A stretch of 64,000 nt of DNA, taken from Moringa oleifera (Eukaryota > Streptophyta > Magnoliopsida > Brassicales > Moringaceae). Where the stretch lies: the NCBI GenBank assembly GCA_021397835.1, contig JAJFZO010000065.1:806001-870000 (forward strand), written 5' to 3'. The position numbers and the translations under genes were made by a program. Shown piece by piece: positions 37,818 to 49,675 of this stretch (position 1 is its first letter; each line of letters begins with the position of its first letter). Under the pieces are notes generated by a model, which saw only the letters and a program-made list of their open reading frames with translations, was not told the origin of the DNA and searched no databases.

Positions 37818-40800
37818 AACAGTAATTATTGATATTTCACTGTCAATTAAGCCTGCACACTTGAATTGTTGAAGAAGAGATGCGAGCACGTGGTGAAGAT
37901 GGTCTGCCGTGATGGCAGAAGAATTGCTAGTTAAGCTGTTCAATGATCTGCTCACAAAACTGCCAATGCGATTTCTCTTGATGATATCTAATGAGTTCAG
38001 ATTTCCGAGTTTTGCCTCCATTGTTGGCTTGCATCTACCTGTGGTCGATGTTTGCTTGTAATAGTACTGTGTATTGTTACTGTGCACCAGTGAATATAGA
38101 AAATACTTTTCATTTTTTCATCTGAAGGAGACAGATAGATTCTTATAAGAGGGTAAGCTTTGTTTTGCATTGATGGGAGAGCATCAGATTTAGGAACATT
38201 GAATCTGTTTTTAATTTATAGTTCTTATAGAAAGATCTAAGTTTTGTCTTGTACGTCTTAATGCCAAATATGCTTTCCTTTTTCGAACCATTTCTGTGTT
38301 TTCTGGCATTTTTCTTGAGCATAGCTACATTCTTTGATCATCTTGCTACTTACCTGGCCTCAAACCCGAAGAACCTGGAGTCACTTTGATCATAACAGAT
38401 TACGGAGAGTTCGTTTTTTGCAATTTTTCTCTACAGTCATTGGAGGAGGAATGTTCTTTTTTTCATGCAGAAAGTACCATGTCCTCTTTCATGGCATTAA
38501 ATGTTGAATGTATCATAAAGTTCATCTCATGCAAGGAATGTTCACTAGATAAGACCTTTATCTTTGTCCAGATAATAGATCTCAAGCCCTAATAGCCCCT
38601 AACTTTGGTCTTTGTACTAAAACCTGCAAAAATTCAAAGGGGAGACTGTGTAACCCATAAATTGGGTCTTTATTATAGAATGATTAAAATCAAGGAAAAA
38701 GAAGGAATTTTATGGACACTTTGATGTGATGATGGGCGATAATTTATAAAATTAATAATTAAAATTATATTTTTATTAAAATATTATTTAAATTTCATAT
38801 CAAAATCATATCTGCTTATCCATAAATTTTAAAGGAGAGAACTTTTTGTTATAGCATTTTGTGTTTGTTCGGGCACTTGGGATGACTGCATTTCACTGGT
38901 TTTTATGCACGTTGGTTGACAGATTGTTCTATTTGCTGTATATTTTCAATAAATTTTGAAGTAAATAAAATTTATTTTTTATTTTATTTATTAATTTTAA
39001 ATTTTAAATGAGAATAATTTTTCAATTTAAATTTTAAATAAAAACAATCTTTTATTTTAAATTTTAAGTAAAATTATTTTTAATTTAAATTTAAATTTTA
39101 AATACTTAAAATATTTAAATAAGTATATTTTTAAATTTTAATTATTTTTTAATAAACAAATAATTTCAATTTTTTTAAAAATAAAAGCCTTATGTTACAA
39201 TCAAACTTTTATATTTAAAAAATCATAAATTTAACTTTAATTTATCGATTTAGTTTAAATTAAATTTTATCAAAATATTTAAAAAATAAAAGTATTTAAA
39301 TTAAAAATTTTATAAAATAAATTCTGATTTAAAAATTTTAGTTGATATAAAAAATATTTTAATTTTCATCACAAAAAAGTTTATAATTTCTTAAATATTA
39401 AAAATATATATTTTCAAAATAGTATGATTATTTAAAAATTATAAATTTTTTATAATAATAATTTAAATATTGTTTATATATTTTTAAAAATTTTAAATTT
39501 AAATATTTTATTTTTTAAAAAAATTAAATTTAATAAATTTAATAAATTAAAATTAAAATTAAAACTAATAATTTTAAATATAAAAATATGATTAATAATA
39601 AAAAAATAAATATTAAAATTTTATGAAAATTTTATCCAAAATTTTATATCTTCTTATTTAAGCCAACTACGTTTTTATAATACACAGCAAAGGTAAAAAG
39701 TTTCTTCCACGAGGCAGAACATAATTGGGTGCAGCATCTGTTGATGTGACGGCGCTATTGCCAGTGAAACGCCGCCGTTTGCGAACAGATTGATTCCTCT
39801 TCCTTGTTTTCTTTTTCTTCTCTCTTTTCGTGATGTAAACGACGACGGGGCCGGACAGGTACTGGAGTGTTGGTCGTGGTGTTGTCGTTTTGTTCATCAA
39901 TACTTTCTCGTCTTAAAGCCTAATTTCTAATTACATCGTAGTCTCTCTCACCAAATCAGAATCCTAATTCAAATTTTGGAAAATATAGGTAAGTGATTCC
40001 GTTGCTTGTAATGTCTGTTTCAATTTCTATCTTACTCTGATTTCATATGATTTTCGATGCGATCACTCAACTAATATCTGCTTTGTTGACCTTATTTTTT
40101 GAATTTAACTTAATTCGTTAGGCTGATGATTGGGTAAAATTTCTGTGGTATATGAGACAGTTTAAGGGTTTCGCGGGTTAAATTTTAGCTTCTGGCGTGG
40201 TCAATTTTGGGAATTGTGCTCCTTTGTAGGTTATATTGGCGTTTTTATTTTGTATGCTGGAATCTTGCGAGGAGGATTTTAAGATCCTTGTGGCTGGCTC
40301 TGTTAAAAGAAAATTTATGATCTTGTTTGTGATCGTTGGATGCTAAGCTTCAGAGTGGCGTGCGGAGCTTATTAACCTGATAATATTTCTTTTCAACAGA
40401 GTGAAATCTGATTAGAATTGTGGTTTAGTTGCATTGTGTTAGCTTAGATTTTAGATTCTTCTGCTACTATCATTGTTCATTGTAAGTATCATTTAAAGAG
40501 AAAAAGAAAGCAACTTTCCTTTCTGGGGAGACGGAGTGGGTTGTGGGGGAATATTGGGCAAAATTTGATCAATTTAACCTTTATTATATTAATATAAGCT
40601 TGAATTAAGATCCACATGGTTTTCTTCCCCCCCCCCCCCAATTTTTTTGTCTTTTTCATCATTTGAATTGAGGCTAAAACGACTGCAGATCACTTTAATT
40701 GGAGTTGATCTGTGAATCATATTTTCCGAGTTGTTAATAGACCTTTTTTCCTGGAAATTGGCAACTCTTGGCTGCAGCTAACTTCCAATGAATCCGTCCA

Positions 40801-40941
40801 AGCTTTACTCAAGTTTTATTATTATTATTTTTTCTTTCTAGTTAAACAAAGACTGAAACATTTGGATGTCAGTCAATTTAGTTTTATGCCAATTCTATTT
40901 TCGATCAGCTTCTGATGACGTCTGAGTTATCATGTAGGTCA
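37818..40941. other. Intergenic; A/T-rich block, then SYP5 promoter and leader
   Basis: 37818-38700 is the PP4 3' UTR and flank. 38740-39660 is almost purely A/T and contains a copy of the dispersed A/T repeat core (39367-39408). 39700-40941 is the upstream region of the SYP5 gene. The leader probably contains an intron: a donor in ATATAGGTAAGTG near 39988 and an acceptor TGTAG at 40936, six bases before the ATG. A 13-base poly(C) run lies at 40627-40639. Confidence 0.55.
38740..39660. repeat. A/T-rich dispersed repeat, copy near 39.2 kb
   Basis: Contains the core catcacaaaaaagtttataa...ttaaatattaaaaatat (39367-39408) that matches 7600-7645 closely and 53709-53748 in inverted orientation. 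A second shared stretch (TAAATTAAATTTTATCAAAA and following, 39254-39305) recurs at about 18465-18505. The ends of the element were not defined. Confidence 0.55.
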
Positions 40942-42906
40942 ATGGCATCTCCATCGGATTCATGGATGAAAGAATATAATGAAGCGGTTAAACTTGCAGA
41001 TGATATCAATGGCATGATATCTGAACGGAGTTATTTTCCTGCATCAGGGCCAGAAACTCAGCGACATGCATCTGCTATACGGAGGAAGATCACTATTCTG
41101 GGGACTAGATTAGATGGTTTACAGTCCCTTTTGCCTAAGCTTCCTGGGAAGCAACCCATGTAAGTCTTCTTAAGTGGTTGCATTTCATGATTTTGTCTTT
41201 GTTTTATATTAGGTTGGTTGTGACATTAATCTTTATTATGTCTGATTTTGGTATTTGTATATATTGCTGTTCTCTATAGTTTAAGTTGAAAGAATTTCTT
41301 TTTGGGTTATGGTATGTTGGTGTCTCCTGTGGGTTTCTTTTTTGTATATGCTGGTTTCACCATTACAAATCTTTGTATGCTACTAGCTACTATGTCCCTT
41401 TTTCATCTTTGATCTTGTAACTTGTTTTAAAATGCATATTCCATTGCATTGTTCTATAATTGAGTTTGATCTATTGCGCATCTCTTGTATATGCAGATGG
41501 TTATGAAAGGTTTAACCTAATCTTTTGCATTGTCAGTCTTTCATATCTCTCTGTTATTATTACTGAGACTCCTACATTGAACCATAACCAGGATGCTCAA
41601 TGTTGTTTACCTTGCTTGATCACTATGTAGTATACTTATCTTATAAAATAGTTAGTCTGGTTAATGTTTATATCTTATTTTAAATTCTTCCTACTTTGGT
41701 ATGCAGTTCAGAGAAAGAGATGAATCGTCGCAAAGACATGCTTGCAAATTTGAGATCAAAAGCCAATCAAATGGCTTCTACATTGAACATGTCAGGTTTT
41801 GCTAATAGGGACAGCTTGCTGGGGCCAGAAATAAAGACAGCTGATGCCATGAGCAGAACAACTGGCTTAGACAACCAAGGCATTGTTGGTTTACAACGGC
41901 AAATTATGAAAGGTAAGTTGTTCTAGCTTCATATAATTTCTTTTCCCAGCTTTGTAGGGATTTTCATTTGGCTTTATTTATTGAGCAGAGCAAGATGAGG
42001 GCCTTGAGAAGTTGGAGGAGACTGTGATAAGTACGAAGCATATTGCATTGGCAGTCAATGAGGAGCTTGATCTGCACACCAGACTCATTGTATGATTTTC
42101 CTTAGTGGTTCACCATTTTTCCTTTTCTCTTTCTAATTTTTTTGTGCGTATTTCTTCTGTTGGTCTGATTGTGAATCTCACTTGCTATTGTGCAGGATGA
42201 CTTAGACCAACATGTTGATGTTACAGACTCCCGCTTACGGGTAATACTTTATTACTGAACATTTTCTCATGCTGTATATGCCTCACAAGTAACAGCACCC
42301 CTTGGAAGCATTCTTTGAGTGGTAGTTAATTTACTTGGTCATTTTGGGTGTGAGATTGCTGAAAGAGGGAAATCAGGATAAGAGTGAATTTGATTGGAGG
42401 AAAAACCAATTAACTTGGCATGAAAATAAGAATTGATTGTTACTTTAGAAGCGTTAAGTGGATTGTCAGAATGGTTGTTGAAATGTTTTCGGCTGAAAAC
42501 TGTAAGATTATAGTCAGAATGTCAGGTACTAGTGATGGAATCCAATTTTTAATCTTCTACCCTCATCTTTGCAGCAACCAATGGACTATTAGTGTTATAT
42601 GTGTGTCGTAGCATCATACTACTTTCTAAATGCTTAAATGAAGTAACACTGTCTATTAGTTTGGATGCAACAGAGGTGAATTTTCCACCGACTTCGTGGG
42701 GTGTATTTCACTCTAGTTGAAACTCATTCATCATTATTGCATTTAATTGCTTTCCTTTGGTCTTTCTGTAACAGCGAGTTCAGAAGCACCTGGCGGTCTT
42801 GAACAAACGTACAAAAGGTGGTTGCTCTTGCATGTGCTTGCTTTTATCTGTTATTGGAATCGTGGTTCTGGTCGTCGTGATATGGCTTCTGATCAAATAC
42901 TTGTGA
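40942..42906 (+). CDS. SYP52: Qc-SNARE, SYP51/SYP52-type syntaxin
   Basis: SYP5 proteins are plant Qc-SNAREs of the prevacuolar compartment and tonoplast, pairing with SYP2, VTI1 and VAMP7-type partners. Exons: 40942-41159, 41707-41912, 41989-42089, 42196-42240, 42775-42906; they sum to 234 codons (233 residues), the usual length. Visible: N-terminal helical domain (ASPSDSWMKEYNEAVKLADD, SEKEMNRRKDMLANLRSKAN), SNARE motif (about 142-203; EQDEGLEKLEETVISTKHIA...DDLDQHVDVTDSRLRRVQ), a Cys-rich juxtamembrane GGCSCMC, and a C-terminal membrane anchor of about 20 residues ending WLLIKYL. At the position expected for the ionic-layer Gln the codon is CAC (His171). Start at 40942 is preferred over an in-frame ATG-like codon at 40915, because homologues begin MAS and a splice acceptor lies between. 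Confidence 0.93.
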
Positions 42907-44515
42907 TAACACCAACAACAGACATGACAAGCTTCTCTCACCGTTTTGCTTGTGTCTCTGTCTGTTGATGGCTTCCAATTATCAATGTCAAGTTATAAGC
43001 ATTTTGATTATAATGGCTTGTCTACATTTGATGTCTAGCCCAATGATGCTGATGTGTGTTTTAAACAAACTCCCTAAATTAAGAGTAATGATACACTCAA
43101 GTGTTTGTCTCTGTTTTGTTCTCTTTACATGTTTACAGAACAAATAAAGCTACTTTTCCTTCCTGTGTCGCCTTTGGCTAATATATGAATGCAACTTCTG
43201 GGTATGTGACAGTAACAAGACAGATGTGACTTGATATCCTACCAGATTCCCCAATCCAGGTAATTGTATTTTTTGAAAATAAATTGTGTTGTCAAAAATT
43301 TATTTGCTAAATGATTTGATAAAATTTGAAATCTGAATTTTTGTTTTGTGAACATATTGAGTGTAATTTACAAAATGGATGAATGGGCAACAATTGAAGC
43401 AAAAGGCCAATATGGCTCTTAAATGTCCATATTTACACCACCTCATCTCATCTTTCATGATCTGTTTTCCTTCAAACTCTAGCAGCCAATATTGAAAGCA
43501 ACAGAGGCTAAGAGAGTGGGAGGCAGACGCAGCTAGGGGCTTTGGTGCTACAAAATGCGAATCAACTTATTATGAATTAAAAAATTCAATTATCAAATAT
43601 AAACACTTCAAAATTTTAAAATCTATTAAAATTTATACAAATAAATTAAAATTATTAATTTTAAAATTTAAAATTAAAATCTCAATTTAAAAGTTTAAAA
43701 TCTATCAAAATTAACAAACTACACTAAATAAAATCATATGTTCATAGCATAAAATTAATAAAAATATAAAAAATTAATAAAAAATAAATAATATAATCTA
43801 AAAAATGAGTTAACCTTTTATTAAATATGATATGATTTGATTTAAAATTAAATTATTTATTTGTCAAAAAAACAAATGATATTCATGCCATTAGTAATTT
43901 TTTAAATCATTTCAAGTCATCCATTTAAAAAACCGTTTGATTTAATTTGATTTGATTTAGTTTGACTGACTGTTTCACCATTTTCTTAACGCTGCTGGAG
44001 GCCGCTTTCAATCATGTCGTCTCGCTCTCAAATTCCCTGCCTGCTGGTTGAATATTAGGCTTCGAATCAGCCCAATTCATGTTACGGAGGATGATCTAGG
44101 CTCTAAACTAAAAGAGGCTCGTTTGCCAAACGTGGGCTAGACTCAGAGAGTCCACCCAAATATCAAGAACCGGTAAACAGGAGTTCGCTGTGAGCTCCAC
44201 TGCTTCGTCTGTGTCTCCAGCCTATCTTATTTACAGTTTAACCTAAGTTCAGATTTTACCCTCCAATTTTCCGGCACTTCTGCTTTCAAATCTCTTCATT
44301 TTCATACGAGTTTTGGTACATATGTCTGCTTAAATAAATAAGCTTATATAGAGCTGGTGTTTCATGTGGAGACAGTTCTTGGCAATTCTTCAGGTTAACC
44401 CACCTGTGTTCTGTTCGATTTTTGTCTGATTGCGATCCCAATTCTGCTTCATATTTCTATCGTAGATCAGCAAAGCTCAAGTTGAAGTGAAAACCCAAAT
44501 AAAAAAAGGGGAAAA
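42907..44515. other. Intergenic; A/T-rich block and TAF6 promoter
   Basis: 42907-43300 is SYP5 3' flank. 43560-43930 is A/T-rich. 43950-44515 is the TAF6 upstream region and leader, with CAGCCCAA near 44067 and GTGGGCTAG near 44131 that resemble partial site II elements. No further gene is seen. Confidence 0.5.
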
Positions 44516-46246
44516 ATGAGCATAGTGCCTAAAGAAGCAATAGAGGTAATTGCGCAGAGTATTGGAATCACCAATTTGTCCCCTGATGTTGCTCTTGCTC
44601 TTGCCCCGGATGTGGAGTATCGCGTCCGTGAAATAATGCAGGTAAAGCCCTTTCATTGAAGCCCTGTTTTTGTTTAGTTGCCATCAAAATTTTCTCAATT
44701 TTGTGTCATTACACGATGCTATGAATACAATTCTTGAAATATAAAAAGGGGAAGTTAATAGTAGCTAGAAATATGAGAACTGCCTTTCTCCTTTTACTTT
44801 TATTCTTTAACTTGTAATGGGATTTCGAATTAGGTGAACTTAATGATTGGTCTGTATATATAAAATTACAATATGGTGTGTAGTAATAGAAGCCAATGGG
44901 ATTGATAAATGTGGAAGGATTCAGGATTTTTTATTTCAGAAGTAAGAGGTGAGGGTTTTTTCTGGGCAACAGTTTCTTTGCTAACAAGAAGTGAGAGTTT
45001 GCGGGTGCAGATAATTAGCTTATACTGCTGATTTCTGTGGCAGTTTGAGCGTTTAAGAGGAGACTCAAATTGTTAGGTATTTTGAAATTGCAGGAGGCAA
45101 TTAAATGCATGCACCACTGTAGGCGAACTATATTGACGGTGGATGACGTGGATAGTGCTCTTAATTTGAGAAACGTGGAGGTAAGTCTGCCGAGTTCCAA
45201 TAGTGGCTGATGGTTAATTAGTTAAGATCTTTGCAGTGGAAATTTAGCTCTTATGCTTGTTGTCAATTTCAAATTGTTTTCTTGCTCTTTGCTTTTTGAT
45301 CATCTATGTCAAAACTAGTGTTCTTGTGCACCAACATACATGAAATAGGCATTCACCCTTTGTGCTCCTTGTTTCATATTTTTCCTCTCTGTGTGTGGTT
45401 GTAGTTGTTGTTCGCATTTAGAATTGCATCAGAGAATTTAGAATGCCTATTATTTGATTCCATTTCAAGGTTCCATTTGCTTATGTTTGTCCTTTCCTCC
45501 TCCCTCAGCCAATATATGGTTTTGCTTCTGGCGATCCTCTAAGGTTCAAGAGAGCTGCTGTACATAAGGATTTGTTCTATATCAATGACAAGGATGTGGA
45601 ATTCAAAGAAGTATGCAAGTAACAGTTACATGGGAAGTGCTATGTTAGCTCCATATGATTGAAGTGCCTTGACTTCCTGATGTTCTCAATGCAGGTGATT
45701 GAAGCACCATTTCCAAAGGCACCCTTGGATACATCTGTTACTAGTCATTGGTTGGCAATTGAAGGTGTTCAACCTGCAATTCCGGAAAATGCTCCAGTTG
45801 AAGGTACCTTCTTGTATGGAAATTTAATTTTGAAGTCCCTAGTAATTGGTTTATATATGATTCTAGCAATTTATGGTGCCTATGTGCCTTCAAGAACACA
45901 ATATTAGACTGTAAATAAAATTAGAATTAGAGGTGCTGTCACGTAAAGTACATTTCATATGTGGATGTTAATTTTTACATAATGCGTGCCCGTGCAATCA
46001 TCCACATGGGTTGTTCCCCCTCGGGCTTTTCTGATACTTAACTCTGTCAACAATACTTTCTGGAATTTGAGGATGATAGTTGATATAATATTTTTTTTAT
46101 GGCAATGGCAGCAATCTCCGATGGCAAGAGATCAGAGTTTAAGGAAGATGGGCTTTCTGTTGATTTTAAATTACCTGTTAAGCATGTTCTATCTAGGGAG
46201 CTTCAGGTACATCCAGGTTTCGCTTGCCTCGAAACAACCCCAACAC

Positions 46247-46278
<32 letters not shown>

Positions 46279-49230
46279 CCCCCGCCCCGGGGGGACCCTT
46301 TTTTGTATGTTCATTCTAAGGAACAACATGACGAGCTTTCTGGGTTTACATGTGCAGCTTTACTTGGACAAGATCACAGAGCTTACTCTGAATAAATCTG
46401 ATTCTGTCCTCTTTAAACAAGCATTAATGAGCTTGGCGACGGACGCAGGACTCCATACATTGGTTCCTTACTTCACATACTTCATTGCTGATGAGGTGAT
46501 GTTTAGGATTGTCATGAAAGTTGAGCAAAATAAATTTCTCAGTAAAATAATTTTGTGCAAATGAATTGATAGCTTGTTTCGTTTCTGTCAGGTTCAACGG
46601 AATATCAAGAATTATCGTCTCCTTGTCTCTTTGATGCGTATCACTCGAAGCCTTCTTCGAAATCCACACATACACATTGAACCTTATGTAAGTTTAGTCT
46701 CAAGCCATGGCTTTGACTTTACTGCTGCATAACTATATTGAGCTTTAACAATAAATTATCAGCCTTCAACTTCAAAACCTGTTCAAAAGGATCTTTGATT
46801 CATCTATTATGCATTTGCACTGCTTTTGCAAAGCTCTAGAGCAAACTTCTATAAGGGTGGATGAAAGGGGGTAGCAGACCTGTACATCAGTTTTCTGAAA
46901 ATCACATCCTCTTGAAGATCTTTTAGTGGTTAACATACCTGTGTTTTAGAAGCAAATCAGCTTTTTCAGAGTTTTTTTTTTTTCCATTCTTTTTCTCCCC
47001 TTTTTAATATCACATTGCGTTTCTTCAGCTGCATCAATTGATGCCATCTGTCATTACTTGCCTTGTCGCAAAAGGATCAGGAAACAGATTATTTGACAAT
47101 CATTGGGACCTCAGAGACCTTGCAGCTAATCTTGTTTCTTTAATATGCAAAAGGTAAGTTGTTATCTGCTTTAGTTTATTGGTAAAATACTAAATTCAAG
47201 GTAGAATTCTCTCTGAAAATCTTCATTGTCATGAAGACAGAAATAACCCTTCACAGAACAGAAATCTTTTAAAAAAAAATTAAGTGGAAACAAAAGTTTA
47301 CTGAGCACTAAGGGGGTGCAACCCTTTACATATATGGTTAGCTAGTTACTAGGAAGTTGGTAACTCTATGATGTTGATTAGATCTTCGTTATTTATAAAA
47401 TAATCACTTGAGTCCCAAAATTTCAAAGCACTAATCATTTCAGTATTATCAAAAGCTCTCCTTTTTCTCACATCAAACATTCCAAAAAATTAGCTGCAGG
47501 ATCATTTTCACCAGCCTCCTCTTCTCCTTGCCCAACCTAGCCACGTCTTTGCCATTAACTCCATACCAACTGACCTGCAGTTACCCAGGATGGACCCAAC
47601 AAGTGAAGAACTGATTCCCAGACCTGTTCAGTCCATCTACACCCCAACAGTAGGTGATAAACTGTTTCTTCCTGCTTTTTGCACAGAACAGAAATCTTTA
47701 ATCTGTTTACTATATCATTACATTATTTGCCTTGAGCATCCTAAAAAATAGACATTGTTATAGTGGCAGAATCGTGTAAATAATGTAATGATATATAGTA
47801 AATGCTAGTGTAGATTTATGCACATGCCTACCTATTTTTCGTATTTATCCATTCTAGGGTTGACTATAGAAGTGGCTTGATGGGAGATTAGGACCCATAT
47901 ATGAGTGCATAATGTGTTTGTCAAATGTGTCGTTTCATCTATAGGTACTGTATCTTTTCTGACTTGTGAATTTTTGCAGATTTGGTCATGCTTATCACAG
48001 TTTGCAGCCACGTGTGACAAGGACTCTGCTCCATGCTTTCCTGGACCCCACGAAGACACTGCCCCAACATTATGGTGCAATAAAAGGGCTGGCAGCGCTA
48101 GGGCCCAGTGTGGTATAACCCTGTTCTGATGTTTGCTGTATTGAGCTGTACCTTATTTCTCTTCTTATCATGTGTTTTATATTCTGCTCTCTCCCTTGGT
48201 TGAAGCCTGTCTTCATTGGTTTTGAGCAATGTGTAATGCCTTTGACTTGGCCAGGTTCGTCTTCTTATACTTCCAAATCTAGAACCATATTTGCAACTTC
48301 TTGAACCTGAAATGCTACTTGAAGAGCCAAAAAAGGTACTTCCAAATCTAGAGCCATATTTGAAACTTCTGGAACCTGAAATGCTACTTGAGAAGCGACC
48401 AAAAAATGAGATTAGAAGATGGGAAGCTTGGCGAGTTTATGGGGCCTTGCTGGTGAGCTTTTTTTCCATTTACATACTTGGTCTCTCTATGCAAGTATTT
48501 GGTATTGACATGGGTATGCAATGGAACTAACAAGGATGTAAACCTCTCAGGATGCAGTCGGTGCATGCATCTATGATAAGCTGAAAATGTTACGAGGCTT
48601 GCTGTCTCCTCCAGCTCATGTCCGGAAGAGCAACAGAAAAATCACAAGTGCAATGCGAAGTATGGATTCCTTTTGATGTGTTACATTGGAATGTATTAAT
48701 ATGTGTGCATCAGCATGAATATACAGATGCATCATTCCTGCTTGTGATCTTTGCATTGTGTCCATAAATCATTTCGGTATTATATTCTAAAAACTTGCAT
48801 TGGATGAGTCCTTAACATTCTTCTTTTTTTGCTGTTTTTCTTGCTCCTAATCAATCAAGATAAACGGAAACTGAGCATGGACAACTTAATGCACCAGCCA
48901 CCACCCAAGAAGCTGGCTACAGATGGCACAATGGGAGTAATGCCAGTAAACTCCATGCCAGTTGACATGCACAGCGTGACAGGTGGGTTTCCCTCTGCCA
49001 TTGGGGGTCCTCGTGTTGATTTATCATCAATGTCTCAGCAGTTACCAAACGAAAATGAAAATTTGTCTGGAAGGGAGGTTGGTGGTCAAATATCAAAGAC
49101 ACCAACTGTCCTAGCTCAGGCTTGGAAGGAAGACATGGATGCTGGGCAACTGCTGGCATCATTGTTTGAACGATTTGGTGAAAGAATGTTTTTGTTTACT
49201 CCCAAACCTGAATTGTCTTTCTTCTTATGA
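44516..49230 (+). CDS. TAF6: TFIID subunit TAF6
   Basis: TAF6 pairs with TAF9 through a histone fold and forms part of the TFIID core that supports RNA polymerase II initiation. Exons: 44516-44641, 45094-45180, 45509-45610, 45695-45803, 46112-46206, 46358-46495, 46592-46687, 47029-47153, 47980-48112, 48255-48452, 48551-48659, 48860-49230; they sum to 563 codons (562 residues). The histone fold is residues 1-70 (MSIVPKEAIEVIAQSIGI, CRRTILTVDDVDSALNLRN). IYGF and DVEFKEVIEAP follow, then the C-terminal HEAT-repeat domain (LPVKHVLSRELQ, LYLDKITEL, LMPSVITCLVAK, LQPRVTRTLLHAFLDP, WEAWRVYGALLDAVG). The protein ends PELSFFL. Exon 10 contains a 69-bp in-frame tandem duplication that I do not recall in Arabidopsis TAF6. 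Intron 5 holds a 30-base poly(C) tract. Confidence 0.93.
46248..46294. repeat. 30-base poly(C) tract in TAF6 intron 5
   Basis: An unbroken run of 30 C (46248-46277) is followed by a further C/G-rich stretch (GCCCCCGCCCCGGGGGG). The intron is only 151 bases (46207-46357), so the tract fills about a fifth of it. Reading through it gives a spurious poly-proline frame. Confidence 0.9.
48268..48405 (+). repeat. 69-bp in-frame tandem duplication in TAF6 exon 10
   Basis: Copy 1 (48268-48336) and copy 2 (48337-48405) encode two successive versions of LPNLEPYLxLLEPEMLLE. The bases differ at only a handful of sites. The unit is exactly 23 codons, so the frame is kept and the HEAT domain gains one extra helix-length segment. 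Confidence 0.9.
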
Positions 49231-49675
49231 TTAGTCCAACATCTGCTGCAAAATGTGTAAATTATTTGATGAATTGCTCCTTTTCAATATTTTTTTCTTC
49301 AAGTGGTTAATATGTGTAAGCTATTTTGGCTTATAAATGGATCAAATTATGTTCCATGCGAAAAGAGCTGCAATTTCAGTGAGAATTACTGAAAACCTCA
49401 TCTATGCAGAAAATACAATTTTGTTTCTCGTGGGCATTCAACTTTGCACCAACAGAGTACAATAGTACACCTAGGCTTTTTCAGGCTGCATAGATTCAGT
49501 TACTTGAAGACAAAGAACTTTCCTTAATCATTCCCTCAATGGGCTGACAGAAAAGAAGAATTATACACGGAAGGAACCATAGAGATAAATGGCTTCTAAT
49601 ACATTCAGCCTTGAGATGATCACACAGCTAGATGCACAAGGAAAGACAAAAGATTAAAGAAGAAAACAAGCTAGA
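49231..49675. other. Convergent 3' ends of TAF6 and FtsZ1
   Basis: Only 445 bases separate the two stop codons on opposite strands, so the 3' UTRs are likely to abut or overlap. No other feature is seen. Confidence 0.6.

Noticed and set aside
40915..40941. Earlier in-frame ATG for the SYP5 gene
   Set aside because: A leader-intron acceptor (TGTAG at 40936) lies between it and the conserved MAS start, so it is probably intronic.
46099..46395. Open frame with a long poly-proline run
   Set aside because: It is TAF6 exon 5 read through into intron 5, where the prolines come from the poly(C) tract. The true exon ends at a good donor at 46206 and the conserved frame resumes at 46358.
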